39,350 nucleotides of DNA, from positions 1 through 39,350 of the forward strand of contig NZ_KB907287.1 in NCBI RefSeq assembly GCF_000381905.1, read 5' to 3'. This stretch comes from Paenibacillus fonticola DSM 21315. Its GTDB lineage: Bacteria > Bacillota > Bacilli > Paenibacillales > Paenibacillaceae. How positions within the stretch are numbered: position 1 is the stretch's first letter; every line of letters begins with the position of its first letter. Positions 22,868 through 32,200 of this stretch are shown here, piece by piece. Under the pieces are notes generated by a model. It was not told the DNA's origin, did no database searches, and worked only from the letters and a program-made list of their open reading frames with translations. The translations under genes and the position numbers were made by a program.

Positions 22868-24235
22868 ATGAATCTGTATAACATTGATGATTACGGAGCG
22901 GTTAAACATAGCGAGGATTTATCGACTGAGGCGATCGCGCGGGCTATCGATGCGGCGAGTGCAGCGGGAGGCGGAACGGTCTATGTTCCAGCGGGAACGT
23001 ACCATACGGGCGCTATATTTATGAAAAGCAATATCGAGCTGCGTTTAAGCCCGGGCGCTGTCCTGTCGTTCAGCACGAACCCGGCGGATTATCCTGTGGT
23101 GGAATCGCGATGGGAGGGTGTCAAGAGGCAGGTGCATGCCTCCTGTATTTACGGAAGCGATCTGCACAACGTCTCGATTACTGGAAGCGGAACGCTGGAG
23201 GGGAACGGTCAGCCGTGGTGGGACAAGCACCGGGACCGTCCGGAGGAGCTTGAATATCCAAGACCGAAAATGATCAGCTTCGACCGCTGCGAGCGGGTGA
23301 CGATAAAAGATATCACTTTAAAAAATTCGCCGAGCTGGACGATCAACCCGATCTGCTGCTACAACGTGACGATCGACAATTTATTTATTCTGAACCCGGC
23401 GGATTCGCCGAATACGGACGGCATTAACCCGGAATCGTGCACGAACGTACGGATCAGCAACTGCAACATCGATGTGGGCGATGACTGCATCGCGATCAAA
23501 GCGGGGACGGAGGATACGGCGGAACGGATTCCGTGCGAGAACATTACGATTACGAACTGCACGATGGTTCACGGCCATGGCGCTGTCGTGCTGGGCAGCG
23601 AGATGAGCGGGGACATTCGCAATGTGACGATCAGCAACTGCGTGTTTAAGCAGACGGACCGGGGCATTCGCCTGAAATCTCGCCGCGGACGGGGCGGGGT
23701 TGTGGAGGACATCCGCATCAGCAACATCGTAATGGAGGACGTCATCTGCCCGTTTATATTGAAGCTGTACTATTTCTGCGGCCCGCGCGGCAAAGACAAA
23801 TATGTATGGGGCAAGCACCCTTATCCGGTCACGGAAGAGACCCCGTGCTTCCGACGCATTCATTTTGCGAATATTACCGCGCGCAGCGTCCATGCGGCAG
23901 CCGGCTTTCTGTACGGGCTGGCGGAGCAATATGTCGCAGAAATTACGTTTACGGATATCGACATATCGATGGCGGAGGAAGCGGTTCCCGGCTATCCTGC
24001 AATGATGGCAGGGATCGAGAAAATGCAGCGCCGGGGGTTTTATTTAGGCAACGTGCGGGATGTTCGTTTTAACCGGGTGACGATCGAGAACCATGAAGGC
24101 CCTGCTTTTTACATCGAAAACGGCGAAAAAACCGAGATTAAGGACTGCGAATCTAGAAACACCAAACAGTCTGAGAAGCTGGTGGAGCAAGTCACCGTCG
24201 CGCCTTCAAACGACAATATGAACGGGAAGCCGTAA
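22868..24235 (+). CDS. GH28 polygalacturonase-family glycosidase, cytoplasmic
   Basis: A 455-residue beta-helix inverting glycosidase. The four hallmark motifs are present: SPNTDGI (Asp about 184), VGDDCIAIK (Asp 205 and 206), VHGHGAVVLGSE (His about 237) and RGIRLKSR. It probably removes galacturonate from the ends of oligogalacturonides or rhamnogalacturonan fragments. GGGGGAG lies eight bases before ATG 22868; the ATG at 22862 is too close. No signal peptide. The gene is visibly more GC-rich than the permease and lipoprotein genes upstream, which may reflect separate acquisition. It is the last gene of the plus-strand run. Confidence 0.93.
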   Translation: MNLYNIDDYGAVKHSEDLSTEAIARAIDAASAAGGGTVYVPAGTYHTGAIFMKSNIELRLSPGAVLSFSTNPADYPVVESRWEGVKRQVHASCIYGSDLHNVSITGSGTLEGNGQPWWDKHRDRPEELEYPRPKMISFDRCERVTIKDITLKNSPSWTINPICCYNVTIDNLFILNPADSPNTDGINPESCTNVRISNCNIDVGDDCIAIKAGTEDTAERIPCENITITNCTMVHGHGAVVLGSEMSGDIRNVTISNCVFKQTDRGIRLKSRRGRGGVVEDIRISNIVMEDVICPFILKLYYFCGPRGKDKYVWGKHPYPVTEETPCFRRIHFANITARSVHAAAGFLYGLAEQYVAEITFTDIDISMAEEAVPGYPAMMAGIEKMQRRGFYLGNVRDVRFNRVTIENHEGPAFYIENGEKTEIKDCESRNTKQSEKLVEQVTVAPSNDNMNGKP

Positions 24236-24308
24236 AAATACCGGTGGGCCTGCTGGCAGCTGTTTTTAGCGGAGCAATTGCAACTGAATTACGATAAATA
24301 GGAGTCGC

Positions 24309-24443
24309 ATCCTAAATAGGGGCATGTCCTCTAGGAGAAGTCTAACTAGAGCATATCCTGAATAGGGCGTGCCCTATTAGGAGCTATCCTAACTAGAGCA
24401 TATTCTAAATAGGGGCACATCCTAACTAGGTAGTCTAAATATG
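24309..24443. repeat. Array of about nine short near-palindromes
   Basis: Units resembling TCCTAAMTAGGA start at about 24310, 24327, 24341, 24356, 24372, 24387, 24403, 24420 and 24433, spaced 13-17 bases. Each unit is nearly self-complementary (for example TCTAACTAGA, TCCTCTAGGA). The array occupies the gap between GH28 and the convergent AraC gene. Confidence 0.8.
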
Positions 24444-24510
24444 AGCCATTTCCTGATCTTCAAGCGTGCTGGATTACAGTATGACGCTTCAAGCAGACGG
24501 GAATGGCTCT
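24442..24510 (-). terminator. Nested hairpin at the end of the AraC gene
   Basis: Outer arms GAGCCATTTCC (about 24443) / GGGAATGGCTC (about 24499), inner arms CTTCAAGCGT / ACGCTTCAAG. The inner and outer arms overlap the last codons of the minus-strand AraC gene. Long structured element, termination role uncertain. Confidence 0.45.
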
Positions 24511-25379
24511 ATTTTTATTTTCTGGCTTTTTCGATATTCTTTAGGCGTCGTGCCAGTCAGCGCTTTAAATGTACGATGGAAATGAGCGGTCGTGTCAAAG
24601 CCGCAGCGCTCTGCAATAACGCTGATTTTATCCTCCGATTGCAGCAGCAATTCCTTGGCCCTGATAATGCGTTTCGCATTGACATAATCCGTGACGTTCA
24701 TCGCTGTCAGTTGCTTGAATACCCGGGAGAAATGCGGCGGAGAAACGTTGGCTTTGTCCGCAAGCATGGCCAGCCCGACATGACGCTCGGGATGCTCGTC
24801 TATGATACGCAGGGCTTCCCTGATCCAGTGAGGCCCGACACGGGAGTCTTCAGCTATGCTCCGCTGATCCAGCCGGGATATCCGGTTAATGTGCAGCAGC
24901 AGCTGGCAAGTAAGCAGCCGGACGGCATCGCGATAGCCTAAATGCTGCAGGGTCATTTCCTCGTTGATTTGCTTAAGGACCGTTTCCGTAATCGATCTCA
25001 ACTGGCCGGGCAGCGTAAACTTGTACACCTTTCCTCTACGGGCCAGCTCATAGCATAGAAGATGAGAATAGGAATCGTCTAGCGAGCCGGTAGTCAGCAG
25101 AGCCGGTGCGAAATAAAGGGCGGTGGACATAATGGGCTCATCTCGATCCGGCAAAGCGTGATGCAGGGTATTGCCGGGGATGACGAACAGATCTCCGGGA
25201 TTTTTTTCGTATAGCGTATTGTTGATAAAAAAAGTACCCTTTCCCTGGTGAATATATACGAGTTCATAGCGTTCATGCAGATGATTAGGCAGTTCGTTAT
25301 ACCGCTTTTTTACCGTTTTGTAGGCGATTTCAAAAGGAAACAATGGATCGCCAAAGAAAGGCTTGCGCAGGGGCTGCAT
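24489..25379 (-). CDS. AraC-family regulator with cupin sensor domain
   Basis: A 296-residue cytoplasmic regulator. The N-terminal cupin (YNELPNHLHERYELVYIHQG, then GDLFVIPGNTLHHALPD) is a sugar-binding barrel. The C-terminal double HTH reads HVGLAMLADKANVSPPHFSR and ISVIAERCGFDTTAHFHRTF, ending TGTTPKEYRK. ATG 25379 is chosen for the GGAGGG site eight bases upstream, not the ATG at 25421. It diverges from the lactonase-led operon at 25547, so that set of sugar oxidation genes is its probable target. The effector is unknown; L-galactose or L-fucose would fit the context. Confidence 0.9.
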   Translation of the reverse strand: MQPLRKPFFGDPLFPFEIAYKTVKKRYNELPNHLHERYELVYIHQGKGTFFINNTLYEKNPGDLFVIPGNTLHHALPDRDEPIMSTALYFAPALLTTGSLDDSYSHLLCYELARRGKVYKFTLPGQLRSITETVLKQINEEMTLQHLGYRDAVRLLTCQLLLHINRISRLDQRSIAEDSRVGPHWIREALRIIDEHPERHVGLAMLADKANVSPPHFSRVFKQLTAMNVTDYVNAKRIIRAKELLLQSEDKISVIAERCGFDTTAHFHRTFKALTGTTPKEYRKSQKIKIEPFPSA

Positions 25380-25546
25380 AGCAAATCCCTCCATTCCGAG
25401 CTTGAACTGCTGGAATATCAAAATAAGTTATAAAAATGCACGAATTCACCGTTACGTAACCATATTTTATAGATAAAATGAAGATATGTCGAGGCTGGCT
25501 CACAATAGCAGCCTAAAAATTGATCATGGAAAAGGTGTGATGAAAG

Positions 25547-26377
25547 GTGCGTATTGATGCCCATCAGCATTACTGGCGGATAGACCGGGAAGATTATGGC
25601 TGGATTACGCCTGAAATTCCAGTCCTCTACCGGGATTTCCTGCCTGAGGATTTAGAGCCGGCATTGAAGGAGCATCGGATAGACGGAACGATCCTTGTGC
25701 AGGCAGCGCCGACCATTGCGGAGACAGAATATATTTTATCGCTTGCCGGGCAAACCGCATCCGTTCTCGGGGTCGTAGGCTGGCTTGATCTGTTCCAGGA
25801 TGATCACCGGCAGCATTATGAACGGTTCCGCCGTCATCCGAAATTCGCCGGATTCCGGATTATGATTCAGGACATGCCGGACAGCTCTCGTATTCTTGAC
25901 CGCAATTTCGTGGAAGCGCTGCGGGGTTATGCTGCGGAAGAGGTGCCGGTCGATTTGCTCGTTGTATCGGAGCAGCTAGGGCATACGCTGGAGCTCATAC
26001 AACAGGTACCGGGCCTGCGGGGAGTCATCGACCATATTGCCAAGCCTCCGGTCAAGCGCGGGGAGCTTGAGCCGTGGCTTCATTATATGGAAGAAATATC
26101 ACGTTTTCCGGGCATTTATTGCAAGTTGTCGGGGATGGTTACGGAAGGAGACCATGAGCAGTGGAAGCCGGAAGACTTTCAGCCGTATATTCACCATATT
26201 TTGCAGCTGTTCGGACCGGAAAGAGTGATGTTTGGAAGCGATTGGCCCGTCTGTCTGCTGGCCGCAACCTATGGCGAGATGATGGATATTTTGCTTCAAG
26301 CGCTGCCGGATGCGTGGGGCGAAGCGGAGCTTGCCCGTTTGTTTGGAGGCAATGCGAAGCATTTTTATAAACTATAA
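25547..26377 (+). CDS. COG3618 sugar lactonase (L-fucono/L-galactonolactonase type)
   Basis: A 276-residue amidohydrolase-fold protein. It starts MRIDAHQHYW with the HxH metal pair, carries GVIDHIAKPPVKRGEL and YCKLSGMVTEGD in the middle, and ends with RVMFGSDWPVCLL, whose Asp is catalytic. These features match COG3618 lactonases acting on L-fucono-, L-rhamnono- or related aldonolactones. GTG 25547 is the start; the ribosome site is weak (AAAGGTG 12 bases away). It heads a plus-strand operon with an aldo/keto reductase and a zinc dehydrogenase. No sugar-acid dehydratase of the fuconate/rhamnonate type is present, which argues against the usual fucose route and for L-galactonate. Confidence 0.9.
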   Translation: MRIDAHQHYWRIDREDYGWITPEIPVLYRDFLPEDLEPALKEHRIDGTILVQAAPTIAETEYILSLAGQTASVLGVVGWLDLFQDDHRQHYERFRRHPKFAGFRIMIQDMPDSSRILDRNFVEALRGYAAEEVPVDLLVVSEQLGHTLELIQQVPGLRGVIDHIAKPPVKRGELEPWLHYMEEISRFPGIYCKLSGMVTEGDHEQWKPEDFQPYIHHILQLFGPERVMFGSDWPVCLLAATYGEMMDILLQALPDAWGEAELARLFGGNAKHFYKL

Positions 26378-26433
26378 ATCAGAATGAGGGAAGAGCTTGA
26401 ATTTCACATGGCTGGGAAGGAGTGAGCGAGTAT

Positions 26434-27375
26434 ATGAAATACCGCAAATTGGGCAATACCGGGCTGGACGTATCGGTTCTTAGCTTTGGCGCTTCGTCGC
26501 TGGGCTCTGTGTTTCACGAAACGGATGATCAGGAAAATATTCGTACTGTTCATGCGGCTATAGATGCAGGCATTAATTATATCGACGTATCGCCGTATTA
26601 TGGACAGACGAAAGCGGAAGCCGTTCTCGGCAGAGCGCTGCAGGAGGTGCCGCGTGACAAATATGTGCTGTCGACGAAAGCAGGGCGTTATGGGCCGCAT
26701 ACGTTTGATTTTTCCGCCAAGCGGATTTTCGCCAGTGTGGAGGAAAGTATGGAGCGGCTGCAGACGGATTATCTGGATATGCTGTTTTTGCACGATATCG
26801 AGTTTGTCCCGCCGGAAATCATTGTGGAGGAAGCGGTGCCTGCTCTGCATCAGTTAAAAGAACAAGGAACGATTCGTTTCGGGGGCATCAGCGGACTGCC
26901 GCTGCGGCTGTTTCAAAGCATTCTTCCGCAGATCGACGTCGATCTGATTTTATCCTACTGCCATTATTGCTTGAATGACACCTCGCTGCTTGAATTGCTG
27001 CCGCTTGTCGAGGCCAGAGGCATCGGTCTTGTTAACGCATCCCCGTTAGCTATGGGCTTGTTAAGCCTTCGGGGTACCCCGGAGTGGCACCCGGCTAGCA
27101 GCAGGTTGAAGACCGTCTGCAAACAGGCTGCGGAATATTGCGCCTCTCAAGGGGAAGACATTGCCAAGCTGGCTGTTCAATTCGCTGCAGGAAATGAACA
27201 AATACCTACAACCCTGGTCAGCACGGCAAATCGAGGCAACATTGTTAGCAACGCCGCCTGGACGGACGAGCCGATAGACCAGGCTTTGTTAGCAGAAGTG
27301 CTGGCTATCCTGGCCCCGGTTCATAATGAAACGTGGCCAAGCGGGCTGCCCCAATATAACGAAAGTACCGACTAA
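26434..27375 (+). CDS. Aldo/keto reductase resembling plant L-galactose dehydrogenase
   Basis: A 313-residue NAD(P)-dependent TIM-barrel oxidoreductase. The catalytic tetrad is visible: Asp51 and Tyr56 in INYIDVSPYYG, Lys in VLSTKAGRYG, His in MLFLHDIEF. The blocks VDLILSYCHYCLNDTSLLEL and ASPLAMGLLSLRGTPEWHPA agree closely with what I recall of plant L-galactose 1-dehydrogenase of the ascorbate pathway. Related bacterial enzymes oxidise L-fucose, other threo-aldoses or pyridoxal, so these remain alternatives. ATG 26434 is preferred to GTG 26422, as AAGGAG lies 11 bases upstream. It is flanked by a lactonase and a dehydrogenase, consistent with oxidation of an aldose to its lactone. Confidence 0.88.
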   Translation: MKYRKLGNTGLDVSVLSFGASSLGSVFHETDDQENIRTVHAAIDAGINYIDVSPYYGQTKAEAVLGRALQEVPRDKYVLSTKAGRYGPHTFDFSAKRIFASVEESMERLQTDYLDMLFLHDIEFVPPEIIVEEAVPALHQLKEQGTIRFGGISGLPLRLFQSILPQIDVDLILSYCHYCLNDTSLLELLPLVEARGIGLVNASPLAMGLLSLRGTPEWHPASSRLKTVCKQAAEYCASQGEDIAKLAVQFAAGNEQIPTTLVSTANRGNIVSNAAWTDEPIDQALLAEVLAILAPVHNETWPSGLPQYNESTD

Positions 27376-27387
27376 GAAGAGGTGAGG

Positions 27388-28416
27388 ATGGCAGTGAAAG
27401 GTATTATTTGTGAGAACATCGGAACATTAACCTATCGGGAAGATTTGCCGGAGCCGGTGATGCAGGCCGGAGAAGCGATTGTACGCCTGCGCAGAATCGG
27501 CATATGCGGTACGGACTTGCACGCATATCAAGGCAACCAGCCTTATTTCACCTATCCGCGAGTACTCGGTCATGAGCTTGCAGGCACGATTGAGCAGGTG
27601 GGGGCAAATGATCAGGGGCTGAGTATCGGCGACCAGGTCAGCATCATCCCCTATTTGCACTGCGGCCATTGCATTGCATGCCGCGAAGGAAAAACAAATT
27701 GCTGCGTTTCGATGCGAGTTATCGGCGTTCATACGGACGGCGGGATGGTCGAGCGGCTGGCCGTACCGGCCAGCCATCTAATCCATACCGAAGGATTGTC
27801 GCTGGACGATTCTGCACTGTTGGAGCCTTTGGCCATCGGTGCGCATGCAATTCGCCGCTCCGGGCTAAAGGCCGGGGAGACGGCGCTTGTGATCGGGGCG
27901 GGGCCGATCGGACTTGGCATTATGGCGCTGGCCAAAGGGCTGGGTGCCAAGGTCATTGCCATGGATGTTCATGAAGGGCGCCTGCAATTTTGCCGCACCT
28001 GGGCAAAGGCGGACGAAACTGTGTCAGCCCTAGAACAACCGAGAGAGCAGTTGTCCTTGCTGACTAAGGGGGAGTTTCCCACGGTCGTTTTTGACGCAAC
28101 GGGCAATGCGGCATCGATGACCAGTTCGTTCCAATTGGCTGCGCATGGCGGAACGCTTGTGTTCGTCGGATTGGTGAAGGATGAGATCACCTTTGACGAC
28201 CCGGAATTTCATAAAAGGGAGTTAACTTTAATGGGCAGCCGCAATGCGACAAAGGAAGATTTTGATGATGTACTGCATGCGATTAAAAAGGGAGATGTCG
28301 ATCTAACCCGCTACGTCACACACCATTGCACCTTCGAAGAGATGATTGGCGAATTTGACAAATGGCTTAAACCGGAATCTAATGTAATTAAGGCATTAGT
28401 CAGGTTGGAGGACTAA
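27388..28416 (+). CDS. Zinc-dependent MDR dehydrogenase (L-galactonate 5-dehydrogenase-like)
   Basis: A 342-residue medium-chain dehydrogenase. Catalytic zinc motifs are GICGTDLHA (Cys) and LGHELAGTIEQVG (His, Glu). Structural zinc cysteines lie in CGHCIACREGKTNCC. The Rossmann motif is GAGPIGLGIMALAKGLGAKV with an acidic residue after strand two (MDVHEG), favouring NAD. The RspB/LgoD branch of this family oxidises sugar acids; E. coli LgoD turns L-galactonate into D-tagaturonate. Given the lactonase and aldose dehydrogenase before it and UxaB/UxaA in the window, that is the favoured reaction here. Assignment of family is firm; the substrate is inference. ATG 27388 is preferred to GTG 27382. 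Confidence 0.9.
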   Translation: MAVKGIICENIGTLTYREDLPEPVMQAGEAIVRLRRIGICGTDLHAYQGNQPYFTYPRVLGHELAGTIEQVGANDQGLSIGDQVSIIPYLHCGHCIACREGKTNCCVSMRVIGVHTDGGMVERLAVPASHLIHTEGLSLDDSALLEPLAIGAHAIRRSGLKAGETALVIGAGPIGLGIMALAKGLGAKVIAMDVHEGRLQFCRTWAKADETVSALEQPREQLSLLTKGEFPTVVFDATGNAASMTSSFQLAAHGGTLVFVGLVKDEITFDDPEFHKRELTLMGSRNATKEDFDDVLHAIKKGDVDLTRYVTHHCTFEEMIGEFDKWLKPESNVIKALVRLED

Positions 28417-28546
28417 TGTTCACAAGGAGCATTCCGTTCTACGCCTTGCCCTGCCTGTCATGCAGTACCATGCTATACCACGGCGGCGGCATACATAATT
28501 TTGCCTGGTGGATTGCTCCGTTTACTTAATCTGGGAGGTTTGTGAC

Positions 28547-29170
28547 ATGTTCTTGAAAGAAGATGACGTTATTTTATTTCAGGGGGACAGCATTACGGAT
28601 GCCGGCCGCAATTACAGTGATCCGGCTTCGCTCGGTACCGGTTATCCGCTGCTGATCGCGGGGCGGCTGGGCCATCGTTATCCGGGGAAAAATATAATCG
28701 TGCTGAACCGGGGAATTAGCGGAAATCGGGCAGCCGACTTGCAGGAGCGCTGGAACGAAGATTGTCTTGCGCTGAACCCTACGGTCGTTTCGATTTATAT
28801 CGGGATCAACGATACCTGGCGCCGATATGACAGCGGCTCGGCTACAACGGCCCGGCAATTCGAGTCCTCCTACCGTGATCTGCTTGAACGGACCCGGCAA
28901 TCTCTCGATGCCAGGTTAGTGCTTGTCGAGCCCTTTGTGCTGCCATATCCGGAAGACCGGAAGAGCTGGAGGGAAGATTTGGACCCGAAAATCCAGGTTA
29001 TACGTCAATTGGCCTACGAATACGAGGCGCTGCTTGTCCCGCTGGACGGTCTTTTTGCCGCCGCCTGCAGCAAGGCGGAGCCGTCCTTCTGGGCCGGTGA
29101 CGGCGTTCATCCATCGCCAGCAGGTCATGAACTTATAGCCGAAGCCTGGCTGCGGACCTGCGGTCTATAA
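28547..29170 (+). CDS. SGNH/GDSL hydrolase, probable carbohydrate esterase
   Basis: A 207-residue esterase with the SGNH blocks: ILFQGDSITDAGRN (Ser), NRGISGNRAADL (Gly), IYIGINDTWRRYD (Asn), and the Asp-His pair in DGVHPSPAGHELIAE. Family members deacetylate xylan or pectin oligosaccharides, or are lipases. GGGAGG precedes ATG 28547; a longer frame upstream from 28508 has no ribosome site. No signal peptide. It follows the zinc dehydrogenase by 130 bases and ends at a bidirectional terminator, so it may be the last gene of that operon. It is distinct from the SGNH gene at 7413-8111. Confidence 0.88.
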   Translation: MFLKEDDVILFQGDSITDAGRNYSDPASLGTGYPLLIAGRLGHRYPGKNIIVLNRGISGNRAADLQERWNEDCLALNPTVVSIYIGINDTWRRYDSGSATTARQFESSYRDLLERTRQSLDARLVLVEPFVLPYPEDRKSWREDLDPKIQVIRQLAYEYEALLVPLDGLFAAACSKAEPSFWAGDGVHPSPAGHELIAEAWLRTCGL

Positions 29171-29209
29171 TCTGTCTGACGGGATATAATAATTGATTCT
29201 GATTTGAAA

Positions 29210-29243
29210 AAAAGCGCGGACCCTGAACATCGTCCGCGCTTTT
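29210..29243. terminator. Bidirectional terminator
   Basis: Perfect 12-bp arms AAAAGCGCGGAC (29210-29221) / GTCCGCGCTTTT (29232-29243) between the convergent SGNH esterase and GH2 genes. Confidence 0.9.
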
Positions 29244-29248
29244 ATATA

Positions 29249-32200
29249 TTATTTTATAGGCTGCACCGTGAATTGGAAGCTATAAGTCCGGTTCGCCGGA
29301 AGAGTGAATTTCTCGTGCGTAGGGGCTCCCCAGCTGTCGTCGCCGCCTACACCCATTTGCTTGTAGTTGACCCGCAAGACGGTTTTGCCGCTAGGGGGCA
29401 GCTTATAAGGATGATCGTGGGCTTCAAGCTCCTGCGGCGTCCAAGGCAAAGCGCAGACTTCCATAAGGGAGGAAGCTTCTAGGCGCAGTCCCGGACCATC
29501 TGCTCCTTGTGTCAGGCAAGCAAAGCGGACATCTGTCTTGTTGCCGCATTCCTGCGGCCGGAGATACGGCACAAACTGCTCGTGCACGGTTCCCGTGAAG
29601 AGGCCTACCCGCGCTCCTGTTTTGCGATCCCAGTAGTTGTCATGAGGGCCGCGGCCGTACCAGGTGATCGTATCCAAGCTGCTGCTCAGCATAAACATCA
29701 TGCCGACCTCGGGAAGTTCCGGCAAACCGCTGCCCGGCACCAGTTCTTCGCGAACGTCCATCGTGCCGTCCGGCAGGAGGCGATATTCCACGGATACCGT
29801 GGACAACGGAGTTGTCGCAAGAACATAACGGGTCGTTATAACGCAAGCCGGGCCTTCCTGCTTCCAGGAAAATTCGTTCAACTGCTTGTTCTCGGGCGCG
29901 CTCCTCCAAACTTGGCTTCGTTCGTGCAGTTTGGTGCCCAAATCATTATCCGTTACCGCCCGCCAGAAGTTCGGCTTGACTGGCTCGGCTAACAGCTCGG
30001 TGCAGGACGAGACATAGGAGACAAGATCTCCGGTAACTCGGCTAAACCGTACGACGACGTCCTTCCCGGAGACGATCAGTTCCTCGTCCTGCTCGTCAAC
30101 GGCTAATGCTGCGGCGCTGTCCAGGCTGAGGGATTCCCTTCTAAAATAAGGGGTGAGCATAAATTGCTCCCATGCTGTCTCGTGACCCGCTTCGGCCCAT
30201 TTCTCCGCTCGGCGCGTCACAAGAGAGAGCGTCAGAATCGCTTCTTGCTTATGCTCGCTGACAGGAAGATAAGGAATGACGACCTCTGCGCTTTCTCCCG
30301 GCGGCAAGTTCAACTCGACAACCCCGCTTTGATTCGCTTCGCCATTTAAATGAATTTCCCATTTCAGCACATAGTCGCGCAGATCTGTGAACAAATATTG
30401 ATTCAGGATCCGAATGCGGCCTTCGGACAAATTTACACCTTCGAACTTGACGTTCTGGTAGCATCTCTTCACTTCATCCAGCTTCGGCGTTACGGTACGG
30501 TCGGCAAATATTAAACCATTGCCGCAAAAGTTCCCGTCATGCGGTGATTCGCCAAAGTCTCCGCCATAAGCCAAATATTCGGTGCCGTCGGCGGTTTGCG
30601 TACGGATTGCCTGATCGACCCAATCCCAAATGAATGCGCCCTGCAATATTTCATAGCGGTCAAATAGCTCAGTATACAGATGAAGGCCACCGCACGAATT
30701 TCCCATTGCGTGACTGTACTCGCAGAGAATATACGGCTTCTGCGGCTTGTTCCTGGCGTATTCCTCCACATGCTGGGGCTTAATGTACATCGTAGATTCC
30801 ATATCGGATGCCACGTCGGAAGGCCGGTGATGGAAAGCTCCTTCATAATGAACGAGCCTTGTCGGATCGGTTTGCTTCAGGAAGTCATACATGGCGATAA
30901 AATTGTCTCCCCCGAAAGATTCGTTGCCAAGCGACCAGATCACGACCGAAGGATGGTTCTTGTCCCGCTGGAACATAGAGTTGCAGCGATCCAGCACGTT
31001 AGCGCGCCATTCCGGCCTGCTGCCTGGCAGATTGCGGTCATTGATTTCGATCTGGCCGTACTCCCACAATCCATGCGTCTCCAGATTGGTTTCATCAATG
31101 ACGTACAATCCATATTCGTCGCAAAGCTCGTACCATGCCGACTGGTTCGGATAGTGGGACGTTCTGACCGCGTTGATGTTGTAGGACTTCATCAGCTCGA
31201 TATCCCGGATCATTTCAGCTTTCGTGATAGCTCTGCCTTTGTCACAGCAAAATTCGTGCCGGTTAACGCCTTTAAATACGATCCGTTTTCCATTAATTTT
31301 CATTAAGCCGTCCTTCAGCTCAAATGTACGAAATCCGATTTTGCAGCTGACCGTTTCCAGCAGCCGGCCGGCGTCGTCTTTCAAGGAAAGAACGAGCGTG
31401 TAAAGATGCGGTGTTTCGGCACTCCATTTTAACGGATGCTCTACAGGAGCTGACAGCTGCAAACCTTGCTCATGCCCCTCTTGAAAAGAGACGAGTGCAG
31501 TATAAGGAGTATTCCACACGATCCGCTGGTCTGCGTCGTAAAGCTGCATTTCGAGTTTACAACTGCTTTTGGATAGAAAATAGTCTTCTAGCCGCACATC
31601 TACCTTCAGTTGAGCGTGCACATATTGCTCATCCAGCTCGGTTTGCGTGAAAAAGTCGGCAATGTGAACCGGCGGGGCCGAGTATAAATACACATCGCGG
31701 AAAATGCCGCTTAGCCGCCAAAAGTCCTGATCCTCCAGCCAGCTGGCATCGCACCATCGATACACCTCTACAGCCAGCTTGTTCTCTCCTGCAGTTAAGT
31801 AGGCGGTAATATCAAACTCGGCGGGTGTAAATGTGTCCTCGCTGTAGCCGACGAGCTCCCCGTTTACCCATACATAGAAAGCGGATTCAACCCCTTGGAA
31901 GCTAAGGTATACAGGTTGATCCTTCCACGCTTCAGGTACCGTGAATGTCCGGATATAAGAGCCTACCGGGTTGTATCGTGTTGGTGCAAAGGGCGCCTTC
32001 AGCTCGGGTTCGGATTCCGACCACGGGTAACGAATATTCGTATACTGCGGATAATCATAGCCGTGAAACTGCCAGTGGGAGGGAACAGGCATCTCCGCCC
32101 AGCTGCTGTAATCATAGTCCAACTCATAAAAGTCTTTGCAACGCTCGTCCGGCGTTTCCGCAAAGGCGAACCTCCAGGTTCCGTTCAGCGATTGATAGTA

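Noticed and set aside
23381..23929. 182-codon minus-strand frame rich in Ala and Arg
   Set aside because: It is antisense to the GC-rich GH28 gene, where long spurious frames are expected; the GH28 motifs fix the coding strand.
30680..31306. 208-codon plus-strand frame
   Set aside because: It is the antisense shadow of the GH2 catalytic domain.
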